Source of the DNA: Gautieria morchelliformis
Lineage: Eukaryota > Basidiomycota > Agaricomycetes > Gomphales > Gomphaceae
Direction: 5' to 3'
Length of the DNA: 64,000 nt
Assembly (NCBI GenBank): GCA_015179125.1
Contig: WHVA01000527.1
Coordinates: 1-64,000 of the forward strand
The notes under the pieces are model-generated. The model saw only the letters and a program-made list of their open reading frames with translations. It searched no databases and was not told the DNA's origin. Numbering within the stretch: the stretch's first letter is position 1; every line of letters starts with the position of its first letter. Below are positions 32,098 through 43,310 of this stretch, piece by piece. The translations under genes and the position numbers were made by a program.

Positions 32098-32500
32098 CAG
32101 TAATCCATCCCTGGCCTCTGTGTGAATCCTTGAGCCACAACCCTTGCTTTAGCCTTATCGAATTGTCCGTCCGGTTGTGTTTTGACAGCGTATACCCATC
32201 GGCAACCGATAGCTACTCGTCCGGGTGGTAGTTCTGTTAGCTCCCATGTTCCTAACGTCTTGTGTTGGTCCATCTCAATTTCCATCGCTTTCTCCCAGAT
32301 CGGCGCATCATCACGTGATACCGCCGCTCTGTAATTCTCAGGTTCAGTGACGATTTCTCTCGTTATGTAAACCTGCTCGGTGCGTCCTGAATTATTCAGC
32401 TTCCGGTAATCCGGACTTTGAGTGATACGCGCGCTCCGTCGGATCTCTGGAGCTGGCGCTTGTTCAGGTGGATCAGGAACGGGTGTTGTCTGGGGTGCCG
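32098..32500 (-). pseudogene. Copia-C RT N-terminal fragment
   Basis: Nearly identical to the inverse of about 49270-49665 of the complete copia-C element, covering the linker with PAPQIRQSARITQ-type sequence and the RT start (LGTWELTELPPGRVAIGCRW). Ends abut satellite at 32098 and a different copia family at 32501. Pieces of the same family therefore exist elsewhere in the locus. Confidence 0.88.
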
Positions 32501-34879
32501 GACCAGGTAGTCAGCACTCTAATCGACGAGTTTGAGCGATTAGCAATCGAAGAACGACAATTGAAGGCAAGTGAGAACGCACTTGCGGTGGTCAAGAGTC
32601 GTGGAAAGCACCAGCCACGCAGCAGTGGTTCCAATACCACGCGGACAGATGTGGAATGTTGGAAGTGCGGCAAAAAGGGACACCTCAAAGCAGACTGTCG
32701 TTCTAAAGGCAAGAAAAAAGAAAAAAAGGGCGAGGACAAGAAAGGAGGCGACTCGGCGAACGCAGCAGTAGAAGGCGAGGATTTCGCCTTTACCGCGACG
32801 CTCGCTGGGACCGCGCTTGCGCGGGGAACGAGTCGATCAACGGGGCGAGAAGTCGACGTGTACGACTCGGGCGCGTCAGGCCACATGTCGCCGAATAGGC
32901 ATCGCTTCATCACCTTCAATGAGATTGCACCACAGACGGTCACTGCCGCGGACAAGACAGTCTTCAAGGCTACCGGGATAGGCAGCATGAAGATCGGAAT
33001 ACCTAACGGTAGAACGACAACGTACGTTACCTTGAAGGACGTACTGTACTGTCCCGATCTCGCGTTTACACTCGTCTCCCTAACGCGATGCGACGCGGCT
33101 GGCTACACTGTTCTACTCAAGAATCAGAAATGTTTAATTCGAGACAAGAAAGGAACGTTACTTGGTCAAATCCCACTCTCGAATGGCCTGTATAAAGTAG
33201 AACATCAGTCCACTGCAGCAGCAGCGAGTACTACACGAAAAGTACTCACATTGGACGAGTTATACCGCCGGATGGGACACATATCGCCCCAGGCCGCCCG
33301 CAAGCTCATCCGAGACCGAATCGTCACTGGACTAGATCTCGACATGGCGAGTCAGCCAGGCTTTTGCACGGAGTGTGCACAAGCCAAACCTACCCGAAAA
33401 TCCGTGCCACAGAAACGGGAGGGGCCGCGAGCCACCAAATTCGGCGAAAAAGTGCACTCGGACGTCTGGGGGCCCGCAAACCCCCAGAGCTACGACGGAA
33501 AAGATTATTTCGTCAGTTTCACCGACGACTATAACCGGTGGACTTACCTGGTACCAATGGCTAGGAAAAGCGACGCGTTCAACTGCTATAAGCAGTACGA
33601 GGTGTGGGTCGAGACGCAATATAACGCAAGAATAAAACGCTTACAGACTGACCGCGGGGGTGAATACCTCTCCGACGCCTTCACGGCCCACCTAAAGTCA
33701 AAGGGGACGACCCGGAGCCTCACGGTGCACGATACCCCTGAAGAAAACGGCGTGTCAGAACGTTTGAACAGGACGCTGCTAGAACACGCACGTGCAATGC
33801 TCCTGGCAGCTGGATTACCGAAGTTTCTGTGGACTGAAGCGGTACAGCACGCAGTCTGGCTGAAAAACCGGACTTCAACGCGTGCACTCAACGGTAGGAC
33901 GCCGTATGAGATTGTGCACGGCGTGAAGCCGGATCTCACGGATCTACCAGAGTGGGGAACTAGAGTCTATGTTCTAAAAGAAAGCAGTAGTAAGCTAGAC
34001 TCGAAGGCGGATGAAGGAAAATGGGTGGGGTATAGCGATGAGAGCAAAGGGCACAGGGTCTACTGGCCCGGGAAACGCCGCGTCACAGTCGAAAGGAACG
34101 TCACGTTTGACGCCCTTGTCCTTGTGACCCCCAACGACGGTCTGACTGAGGGGGAGTCGTCCGCTCCAGACACTCAGGACGTCGTCGGCGGCGTTCCCGC
34201 TCCTCGCACACCCCACCAGCACCCGCCACTACAGCCCCCGGACCCGGAAGCAGGCCCCGCAGACACCGGGCGAATCGATCCCCTCGAGGAATTCGAGATT
34301 GCGGATCTCCCGACAGACCCGCCCCAAGGAAGGGGCCACCGCACGCGGAAACCGTCCGCGTACATGCGGGGGATCGCGGACGGCGTGGGCAGCAGCACAG
34401 GTCGCCCACACGCACCCGCGTATCCCTGAGGTCTGCCGATGCCCACAAACGACTCAGCCCTAGTCGCGCTGACAGGGGGCGGAGGGGAGATGACCGCTGC
34501 CACAGCGCACAGCCCAGGGCCCGACCCGACTAACCTCGACGACGCCCGTTCCCGCGCTGACTGGCCGCAGTGGGACGCGTCGATCAGGCGGGAGTTGGAC
34601 CAACACGCGGCGCTGCGCACCTGGGACCTCGTCGAAGCCCCGGATGGCGCAAACATCGTGGGGAGCAGGCTCGTGTTTCATTACAAGCATGACGCGGAGG
34701 GAAAGGTTGTAGATCGAAAAACGAGGCTCGTCGCGCAAGGATTCTCGCAGGCACATGGAATTGACTACAATGAGACCTTCTCCCCCACAGCAAAGCTCTC
34801 TGCTATCCGAATAATTGCAGCCATCGCAGTCCGGAACGACTGGGAACTCGAACAAACGGATATAGACGGCTTTCAGTAA
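32501..34879 (+). pseudogene. Copia-F gag-pol fragment: gag end, PR, IN, RT start
   Basis: One frame from 32468 encodes 653 residues, a TGA at 34427-34429, then the same frame continues to 34879. Domains by residue: zinc knuckle C64-C67-H72-C77, protease DSG 133-135, integrase HHCC region about 271-303, integrase catalytic D332, D395, E431 (SDVWGP, LQTDRGGEY, EENGVSE), linker, then RT start (LDQHAALRTWDLVEAP, LVAQGFSQAHGIDYNETFSP). It stops at DIDGFQ, before the RT active site. Both ends are truncated and no LTRs are found. GC content is visibly higher than in the neighbours. It belongs to a Ty1/copia family distinct from copia-C and copia-D. Confidence 0.9.
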
Positions 34880-35161
34880 AAGTTCTAAATCTGCACTTGT
34901 CTGCTTTTGTCAAAAGCCTATTTTCACAGATTTATGCAGACTACGGCAGATTGAGCTACTCGAAACGGTATGTTCCTGGTGCTTGCACTCTGCTCTCAGC
35001 TGCTATTGTCTCATATATCTGCTGTGGCCAGACTTTTTATGAGGGAGCAGATTTTTCCTGATGCCGACAGATGCCAGCAGAACCGCTTTTCACCGGGCAT
35101 AATCCTCAAGATTCTAAGTAAGTATTATTCTGGATGGAACAGACAGCTGGTTTGCAGGAAA
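34880..35161. other. Unassigned stretch at start of duplicated locus
   Basis: No gene recognised. From about 35105 the sequence (AAGTAAGTATTATTCTGG...) matches 45898 onward, marking the left limit of the segmental duplication. Confidence 0.45.
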
Positions 35162-35166
35162 GGTTG

Positions 35167-35786
35167 TGTCAGGGGAACACCAACCACACACTGCGCATTA
35201 TCGCATGCCCTATCACATGCATTATCACATGCTTTATCGCACGCATTATCGCACTGTGCATTATCGCATGCTTTATCCCACGCATTATTGCACTGTGCAT
35301 TATCGCATGCTTTATCACAGTGTGCATTATCGCATGCTTTATCACAGTGTGCATTATCGCATGCTTTATCGCACGCATTATCGCACTGCATTATCGCATG
35401 CTTTATTGCACACATTATCGCACTGCATTATCGCATGCTTTATTGCACACATTATCGCACTGTGCATTATCGCACACTGCATTATTTCAGTGTGTTGTTG
35501 GTGGCCCCTGAGCTTCTCCTAGCCTTTAGCATCCTTCTGTCTTGTGTTCCGTTTATTTCCGTTCCTGTTCCGGCCCCTTCCGACATCATTCCTTCCTTAT
35601 CTGTCCAGCCCTGTTATCGCTGGCATGATTGCTTATGTAACTCAGGCATTCGGTTATCGGGATAGCATGCCCGAGTTTGCTTATAGTTGTAGTTAGGTGG
35701 CGAAGGGGTTCCTTAGAGTTTTCTCTTTGGATCCCCCTTTGCCAGTTCGCCGCTTGAGTGTAGAGCGTCTGCCTAGGTTGCCCTTA
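35167..35786 (+). mobile_element. LTR-like insertion with GGTTG target duplication
   Basis: Starts TGTCAGGGGAACACC, ends GCCCTTA, flanked by GGTTG at 35162-35166 and 35787-35791. The paralogous unit B shows the empty site near 45958 (AAAGGTTGCTTGAC). It contains a tandem array of GCATTATCGCATGCTTTATC units (35195-35490). It is probably a solo LTR or short non-autonomous retroelement; the terminus TA instead of CA is unusual but also seen in copia-D. Confidence 0.7.
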
Positions 35787-36223
35787 GGTTGCTTGAAACC
35801 TATCAAGGTCCAGGACTCCAGCCGGGAACCAACTGAGGGATGTAGATGGGTAAGCGTGTAAGTGTTTGATTGGTTGCCTACATTTCGATCCCATGGCTTA
35901 CATAATGTCATCGTCAAGCTGAGTCTGAAAGACACCAGAGCTGTGATTGACGAAGAGGTGCACTTCAATTCGCAACACTGCATACGGCCATGAATCCGAA
36001 TTGCAGTACTAGTTCCAGCCGTCATGGAACCGAATCATGTATGGCAATTTTTGACGACTTCGACTCCGAGCAGACTGGTGCAAACATACCAATGATGGGA
36101 TTACCCAATTAAATGCACTTGCAGCACAGTGACAGGAAACATCTTCTGCTTTCAAATTCGTGGGGCAATGCTAAGCCTGCCATAATCCATTACTCGGGAT
36201 GAACCATTACTATCATGGTCACA

Positions 36224-36230
36224 TATAAAA
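36224..36230 (+). promoter_or_regulatory. TATA box of peroxygenase copy A
   Basis: TATAAAA, 31 bp before the start codon at 36262; the equivalent in copy B is at 46459-46465. Confidence 0.6.
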
Positions 36231-36261
36231 GGCCAGTGTGAAGGCTGAACTGTATCTAACA

Positions 36262-38032
36262 ATGTTTCATTTAACGACACTTGTCTCTCTGTCCCTAGCT
36301 GCTGTTGCTGTAGCCTTTTGAGCCCACCAGTCACTTGCTGGCCTCACCAGGGACGAGCTTGACCATGTCCTCCCGGGTCTTGAATATCGTAACACCAAGC
36401 AACCTCCTGGGCCTCTGAATGATACATCGGCAAAGCTGGTGAATGACGAGGCTTACCCCTGGCAGCCTCTGCGTGAGGGAGATATATGTGGTGTGTGCCC
36501 CGGTCTAAACTGAGAAGGATTAAGAGTTTGTTGACAGTGAGTTTAGGTAGCAGTATAATTCAGACTTCGAATAGAAGTTGAATCGAGTAGATAGAGAGAT
36601 CGAGTATACACTGCATATGTGTATCTCGATCAGCGGTTGCACAATATATGCACAGTAAGACGTTCAATAGCTTCCAAGACAAATGAGTTCTAATTGACTA
36701 GGGATTTCACTTCATACAAGACAGCTATTTAACTGTGTGTGGGACGAGCTATGACAGAGGAAGCGGCTACCGGCGCAAAGGGATGTGTAAGTGGGATATG
36801 GGGGTTTTGGTGCCGGTTACTGTGGTAGGGATCTATCGAATAGCAGGTGGTTCGTATGTATTGGGAATCAGGAAACAGAAGTGATCATGGAATGTGGACG
36901 TGTGGAAGGGAATGGGGGGAAGCAATGTCTGTACGTGATGAACCGATCGGTGTGCCACTCCATGGATCAGAATCCCTCAGGCTCAGGTTTCTGCTTTGGG
37001 TCAGGGCTGGTTCCGCAGGTTGTACATGTGATGATTGGCATAGGAAAGTGTGGGCTCGTGTATATGCATGTAGAGATAAGTGTGGACGTTAGAACGATCG
37101 GTTGTGGTGTCTCGAGCGAGTGTGTAAGGCATGAGACGGTATAGGTGTTGGGATGTGTTGGGATTAGGTAGTGTAATAATGGAATAGGCATTTTTTGTAA
37201 CATAAACACCCTGGCCTCTCGCTGAGTGAGCACAATCCACCACAACGTCTTTATATTCCTAATGTCTACTTCCGGGACCTCCTTCACAATGGCATTGAAA
37301 CTCCAACCCAAATAATTACCGCAGTCTACAGTTTAATCCTCTTTTTTGTAGAATACTTATAGGCTGATAATACTCTTCGGGTGATGCTTTTTTCTGAGAT
37401 AACTTCAGTTTCAATGAGACACTGTTCCAAGAAATATTTAATCCCACCCTTTTCCTGTCGACGCACTGACACCCTGCTTAAAGTTCTCAAACTCTAGTCA
37501 ATGCTTTGGAGCCGGGAAACACAACTTTACTGTGGCGGGAGAGTACAGGTTCCAGCATATACAGGATTTGATACCAACCAACCCCAACTTTTCGTTCGTT
37601 TCACCGCGCTTCTTTACAGCATATTCCGAGTCCTTTATCCCACTGATTTTCTTCGTGGATGGTCATGTCTCAGATATGCAGCTCAACATAAGCACACCGC
37701 GCAGCTTCTTCCAGAACAGCCGTTATCCCAATGGTTGCTTCCGTGCCAACCACTCAATATCACTATGAGATGTCAATGTCGACCCAATATTCACAGCCCA
37801 CCCTCTCAAGCCTGGCGCAAACCATGGAGTTGGAAATTATGTCCCCAATCCTACGTCTGCCAAGCTAGGCCAATTCTGCCTGCGATAAACCAACTTGATC
37901 AATGATACCGTATGGTCACTGTACCCCAATCCCACTGGAGACGTGCGCACAGCCATGAACACCAAGCTTGACTTCCTCTTTACCATCACTGCAACACGTA
38001 ACCGCGCATAGGTTTTCCCGTTCAGCTGTTAG
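36262..38032 (+). pseudogene. Heme-thiolate peroxygenase (UPO) pseudogene, copy A
   Basis: Homologue of fungal unspecific/aromatic peroxygenases (secreted heme-thiolate enzymes using H2O2). Start ATG at 36262 with a hydrophobic signal-like N-terminus (MFHLTTLVSLSLAAVAVAF). TGA follows at residue 20 where copy B has Pro. Further on are SLAGLTRDELDHVLPGLEY and the heme-ligand region GDICGVCPGLN (Cys of the PCP-type motif). There a 692-bp solo LTR interrupts the gene (36511-37202). The region encoding the third exon is deleted. Later exons resume with FNETLF-type sequence, YRFQ.IQD, NPNFSFVSPRFFTAYSESF and the C-terminus VFPFSC, ending at the TAG 38030-38032. Clearly non-functional. Confidence 0.85.
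36511..37202 (-). repeat. Solo LTR of copia-E, TSD TAAAC
   Basis: Plus strand reads TGAGAAGGATTAAGAG at the start and TTTTTTGTAACA at the end; TAAAC flanks both sides (36506-36510, 37203-37207). The uninterrupted site is present in peroxygenase copy B at about 46752-46757. Same LTR as 16383-17058. Confidence 0.92.
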
Positions 38033-38767
38033 GCATTCACCAAGTATAGGCTCTTGTCAAATTTCAGGACTTTTTTTCCAACGAAGCGGACCAGTTCACC
38101 AAATATATAAACTAGTCCCGCCAATTAGTCCATTCGGGTCTCATTCAGATCGACAATGTCCTTGCATACTTAGTTTATAAGCAATAGAAACTTTTGAGCT
38201 TGAACTTTCCTACTGTAAGCCGATTTGCCACCCAACGGTAACACCAGTTTGGCGCAGAGAGCGTGCTCAATATGTAGTGGGTCAGGTACGGTAGGGGCCT
38301 TGAGGATAGTGTAGTCGAGCTCATGGGCATGATGGAATAGTCACGGTTGTCTAAGCACATTTTGAAGATTGTTTTTAGCGACATCCGGGTCTCAATATGT
38401 AGCCAATGGGTTCTGCCGATGAATAAACAAGTAAAATCAAGAGCCACAGGAGATGGTGAGCATCGTATGCCTGGGTCTTGAATCGTGGTTCTGCGTACAC
38501 TGGAGTCTGGCGTGAAAAAAAAAAATGCCGGCTGATGACTCCTGCTACTCAGGCAAATGTCCTAGAAGGGACATTGGATACAGTTGCGATGCCACCATCT
38601 GCCACACTCGATAACAGGTTATGTAATGTAAGTCACTGCATCTTGATTGCTGCAGGGTTTGCATTGGAATTGCAGCTATGATGCATTAGCTTGCATGCCA
38701 TCCTTAAGCTTCTGCTGTTCTTCCAGAGCCTACTGAGCCATTAATCAGCGCCTGATGGAGACTCAAA
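38033..38767. other. Duplicated intergenic spacer, unit A
   Basis: Lies between the convergent peroxygenase and DUF6533-like gene. It is conserved in unit B (57765-58391) and partly in unit C (61800-62095). Only short open frames, none conserved in reading frame; no gene supported. Confidence 0.6.
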
Positions 38768-40526
38768 TCACTCACTGGACACAACAGGCACTGTCAGTTC
38801 TACATCTCCAGAATATCCAATTGCCTCAGCGAACTCCTCGAACTCTATCCCAGCTGACCTAGCCTCTTCCAGCTGCGGCCTTTCCTGATCAGCCACATTG
38901 TTTGGCAAGGTCTCTGCACTAAAAGCCTGTGGGTTCCCAAATTCAGCCACTATGGCATTGTGAACACTTTGTCTGGTCGCTTGGATGGTGGAGAATAAGA
39001 GAGTGGATGATGAGGGGCTGTGAAGTTGAGAGTGTCTCTCCCTGAGAGCTAGGTGAAAGCGGCAGATGATAATTACTGACAAGCTGTATGTGCACTGTTA
39101 GTACAATCACAGGTCTTTCTCACTGAAAATATACCTGTTCTGAAGAGGGTCTAAGATGCCATCAAGGCTTGGCTTTATACGACAAAGGATCTGAAATTAG
39201 CCATTTTTATTATCAAGATCAATGTCTTACGTACCCTCAATACCTGAAATGTAAAAGAAGACAGAGTAAGCTCTCAAAGCTTAACAGGTTTATAAGCAGC
39301 AAGACATTAATTAGATGTGATAGTACTAGCTACACTAATGGTAAGCACAAATCTGAATATGAATCAGACATGAATTAGCATAGGAATAATATTCCATACC
39401 CATATCTGACAAAGCCTTACCTGAGATTAGTGACATGTCCATATATATATGCAATATGTTGTATGCTCACCTTGGTAAATCACTAGACTAATGAGAGATT
39501 TCTTATCCCAAAGCGCACCTTTCCGCCAAAGCCTCAGGGTTTGAATTGAGCTCAGAATGGTTACTATCACAACTCCAGTGTCAAAAAGGATTACAGTAAC
39601 ACCATTGATGATGGCCACTGTCAAAGGTATTCAGAGACCAATCAGGAAAATTCAGACCTCTAGATCTTACCCCTGAAGAATTTGTTAGCATCAATCTAAA
39701 CAACAACAAAACCTCCTAGCCAGTACTGACAAAGCCACTCTATTAAATTGTGAACTAGTGATATTGCAGTTGCCCCAAACAGACAGGTACTATATCCAGT
39801 GAAATGAATTCATGCTATTTATATGAAGTCTACACAGGGACATACCACTTCAGTGATAATAGCACCAAGAATAAGCAGCCCAAGAACACCCAAAACTCTT
39901 TGATTCTGAAGGGAAATAGCATAGGTGCGAGCTAGCAGTAGGCCTAGACAAGTAAATTGGGTTGATCTTTCTACTTGAGAAATATATGGGTATAATCCCT
40001 CACTCTCTAATCCAATGAGAGAAAGAACAGCACAAGTACCACTGAGGTGACTGATAGCATTACATTTCCTCCAAATAAATGTGTCTCTAGGTTGCTTTGC
40101 GTGAGGAATGAAAGTCATACTAGATGCTCATTCAAATCAGTAGGGGTGTTACACATGAGAACCATAGACATAATGCACCTCAGCGGAAATGTTAAATAGG
40201 TTACCATATATCTGAACAAGAAATAAAACCAAGGGCATGTGACGAGCAAGTAAATAGAGAATGGTGCCGAGCCTGACGGTCTTGCACCAAATGTGCCTGA
40301 TCTCAGATGGCAGTGTGAGAAGCATGTCAAAGAAGAGTAGTGCTGTGGAACAAGGTATGGAACTCGTGGAAATGGACGGGACATGTACACATACCCAGCC
40401 CCGCGAAGAAGGCAGAGTTGGTCGCAAAGCTAGTTCAGATAAGTTGTTTTGCATCGCACTCAATGTAGTAAGTACGGACCTGTCCGATACTACCTGGATA
40501 GCAGCCGAGGCGTCCGCCTGAGACAT
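38768..40526 (-). CDS. DUF6533-like multi-exon membrane protein, copy 1
   Basis: Start ATG at 40526-40524 (MSQADASAAIQ), stop TGA at 38770-38768 after VVSSE. The first conserved exon reads LLFFDMLLTLPSEIRHIW followed by a hydrophobic helix (LGTILYLLARHMPLVLFLV); this matches the N-terminal pattern of the basidiomycete DUF6533 membrane-protein family. Later exons give LLLARTYAISLQ...VLGVLGLLILGAI (39819-40118), a C-terminal helix with FDTGVVIVTILSSIQTLRLW (39427-39624), and a soluble tail with NAIVAEFGNP. Introns are short with GTAT/GTAA donors. Several membrane helices are predicted. The function of the family is unknown. Three paralogues with conserved exons in this window argue that it is a real gene. 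Confidence 0.72.
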
Positions 40527-41258
40527 GATATAAGAAAGAAAATCTGGGATACAGACGAGGGACTAAGTTTTGCGTAACGATGTGGGGTTGGAGTGGCAGA
40601 TCGCGAAGGGCCATATATACGATTCTGGCCATGGGTGCTGCCAGGTCAACAGACGGATGTTCACAGCATCCTATATCAGTGCCGAAGCATGACACAATTT
40701 ACAAGGGGGTAGTCTGATGAACGGACATTCTATGTAAAAGAATTAACGTTAGCAACACAACGTCGAGGCATGATGCCATCAGATAGAGTTAGCCGGGCAC
40801 GGGCGAGTAATTGACGCTTGGGTTCTCGTCAGGAATAGGTCATTACATACGATTTGCCTGGGCGGAATGGCCCCCTAAGGTACATATAAACTTGTCATGT
40901 AGGTCATGTAGGCACACTGGGAACTCATTGACGACTGACAGTGCACTGTCAGCGCAACACCAAATGAAAACCAACTGCGACACAGCTCACTGATGTGTAT
41001 CCAAGAAGTCGCATCTCCAGTGTGTTACTTATGATGATGAGACCACAAGGAAGCGAGATGATATGAGAGATCAAGGCTATCCAGCTCAATGCCCAGAGTT
41101 GGCCCGTGGCTGTAATTCTATAGCGGTGCTGGATAATGTCAGCAGAGATCTCAGCTATGTGGGGACACGAGACTTTTCTCATTTTGGCGGCATGTCCTGT
41201 ACGACGTCAGAACAGGTCGTATGAAGAGACTATCGAATCATGGAGCACAGTGACATGG
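40527..41258. other. Upstream region of DUF6533-like copy 1
   Basis: Aligns with 60206-60935 in unit B. No long frame. Contains TATATATA-like sequence near 40610 upstream of the gene, so it probably holds the promoter. Confidence 0.5.
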
Positions 41259-41266
41259 TAACCGTG

Positions 41267-42508
41267 TAGTGATGCTCTGGGCTCGGGCTCAAGCCCGAGC
41301 CGAGCCCGACCAAGCCCTGTTTGAGCCCAAGCCGAGCCCGACCCAGCCCGGTTTGAGCCCACCAAATGGGCCGGGCTTCTAAGTTGCGGAAGCCCAGGCC
41401 CTGGGCTTAAGCCCGGGCTTTGCGGCACTTATATGGTACGCCTTTGCCTCGATTTGGACGGCAACTGTATATACATTAAACAGAGTTCTTTCTCCTTTCT
41501 ATCAATTTTCCCTCCTGCCTGAAGACGTATGTCGGGGATCACCAACAGCAGTCAACCGAAGCGCAGAATTACTGCAACAGAGAAGGTCACCGACCCCAGC
41601 AATGTGTCCGTTCGGCACTTGCTTCACATGCTGCTGCCAAATGGCTCGCCGCGGCCAGACTGCCCTCCGCTCCATCGCCAGAGAGCATCGGTGAACCGGC
41701 TGCAGAGGAGGGATCTGCTCAAACAACTGGTGAAACGACTGAAGACAACAGCTCTTCCCGCGTAAATAAGAGGAAGACGCTCGACATTCTTGAACTCACC
41801 GACTCAGAACTTGCAGCGGGCAAGAGAGAAAATTCTAATGATTCGATTGGCAGCACCAAAACCCAGCATAAGAAGAAACAAAGGCATGGTAAGCAGAATT
41901 TTCTCGGTTCAGATGATTTAGTAGGCTTACCTTGCATTGTTGCCTACCTATGAAGCGCCACAGGTCGGCTGTAGATCCCATTGATGTTGATGCCGACAAT
42001 GTGCTCGCTGACATCGACATCGTCGATCTCTCTGCTGCACCATCGACGAAGATGATTCGAAAGGATGCAAATCGCAACCTCAGCGAATTTTTTGAAGAAC
42101 CAGCGGCTCTGACTGGTAAGGATGGAAAAGTTCGGAAATGTCGTGCTTGTAAAATCTGTGGGTAAGTGCGTCGGATTGATATCTGGGTTGTGAAATCACA
42201 TGCTGTCATTTGTCCAGATTAAGACTCGTCAGTGACACAACAACCCCGCGTCGACATATTGAGTCGCTAGACAACCATTATGGCATTGAGAAGAGTGAAG
42301 ACGAATAAGAAAACATTTGATATTGATACTACCGCTTAAACATATTATTTTTTTCTATTGTTTTTTCATAGGTGAAGCCCGGGCTCGAGCCCGGGGCCGA
42401 GCCCGACCCAGCCCGAGCCTGACTAACGGGCTGGGCTCGAGGTTTGAGCCTGCTAAAGCCGAGCCCAAGCCCGGGCTTTCCGAGCCCAGCCCGGCCCGAG
42501 CATCACTA
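41267..42508 (+). mobile_element. hAT-type element with 8-bp TSD
   Basis: Termini TAGTGATGCTC...GAGCATCACTA, flanked by an exact 8-bp duplication TAACCGTG (41259-41266 and 42509-42516). Unit B keeps the empty site near 60927 (GGTAACCGCGATATT). Subterminal regions (41277-41425 and 42370-42500) are packed with GAGCCCG/CGGGCTC motifs, as is usual for transposase binding regions of hAT elements. Inside is only the N-terminal part of a transposase. Confidence 0.9.
41529..42308 (+). pseudogene. hAT transposase N-terminal fragment with BED-like finger
   Basis: A short frame at 41529-41765 and a second at 41932-42161 join through a GTAAGT...CAG intron (42162-42217) to a frame ending TAA at 42306-42308. 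The joined C-terminal part has ASP-rich VDPIDVDADNVLADIDIVD, then FFEEPAALTGKDGKV, Cys-x-x-Cys (CRACKIC), TTTPRRHIESLDNH, fitting a BED-type zinc finger (C2H2). The catalytic core and dimerisation regions of a hAT transposase are absent, so the element depends on another source of transposase. Confidence 0.65.
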
Positions 42509-42516
42509 TAACCGTG

Positions 42517-43310
42517 ATATTGTGCATTCGGTGTATCGGATGTGACGGTGATGTAGTGCTATGCCTGGTGGCCGAGGAAAGCCCAGGAAGCTACTGAGGT
42601 GATCTGCCACGTGGTTGCAGTTTTGTTTAGTACGATATTATTAGAATGGTTGGCAACTGGCGAGAATAAACGGTATTGGACGCTGGCATAGTTTTGCAGT
42701 CATTCCATAATTCAGGTTGAAAAAAGTCATAGCTGTCGGTGTGAATCATGTCAGCTCGCTTGGAACACTGGTAACAAGCTAACCTGGTCGGATCCAGAGT
42801 CAAACATAAACGACATTATCCGGATACTTACTCTCATCGAATTTCGTACACACTTATGTAACGACCGGATGCTTTCGACCGCCCACCAAACCTAGACAAA
42901 CATGCAAACCGACGCCTGACTCGGCAGTTACAACGAGCAGCATAACACAGACACGTCGGACACAGACAACAAGCCCGGTCACCGTCGTCTTTACATGTTA
43001 CGCACATATCGTCCCGGCCACGCTTTTCACCCGTGCTCCCCTCACATAACACTAACAGCCTCCCCTCCCGGGCTTCATATCCCCCGCCGCCCTCTCCCGC
43101 CCACGCACACGAACTTATAATGATGTTTCCGGGCGTCTGCCTGTGGAGGGAACGGTGCACTGTGTGTGTATGTGGCGGGTATAGTTAAGGCCAGTAAGAG
43201 GAACGAGCGCAATATACGGTATTTCCTTTTAGATATACACAGCCCGTCGATCCTGCATGACGCGTTTGCTGCCCTCTCCCCCACGTCTCGTCATCCATCC
43301 ATCCGCCAGC
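42517..43310. other. Spacer between unit A and GC-rich gene
   Basis: Unit A similarity ends at about 42555. The rest is without repeats or a supported gene; composition rises in GC toward 43000. Confidence 0.4.

Larger units (their letters stand above)
35105..42555 (+). repeat. Segmental duplication unit A (peroxygenase + DUF6533-like)
   Basis: Colinear with 45898-60961 once the insertions are removed: upstream region, peroxygenase, spacer, DUF6533-like gene and its upstream region. It carries its own insertions at 35167, 36511 and 41267. Confidence 0.85.

Noticed and set aside
32468-32500. Start codon of copia-F at 32468
   Set aside because: Bases up to 32500 belong to the inverse copia-C fragment; the frame just happens to stay open across the junction.
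34952-35490. Repetitive His/Ala/Leu/Ser open frames near 35166-35520
   Set aside because: Translations of the GCATTATCGCATGC array inside the LTR-like insertion.
37501-37905. Independent plus-strand gene at 37501
   Set aside because: It is an out-of-frame reading of the distal exons of peroxygenase pseudogene copy A.
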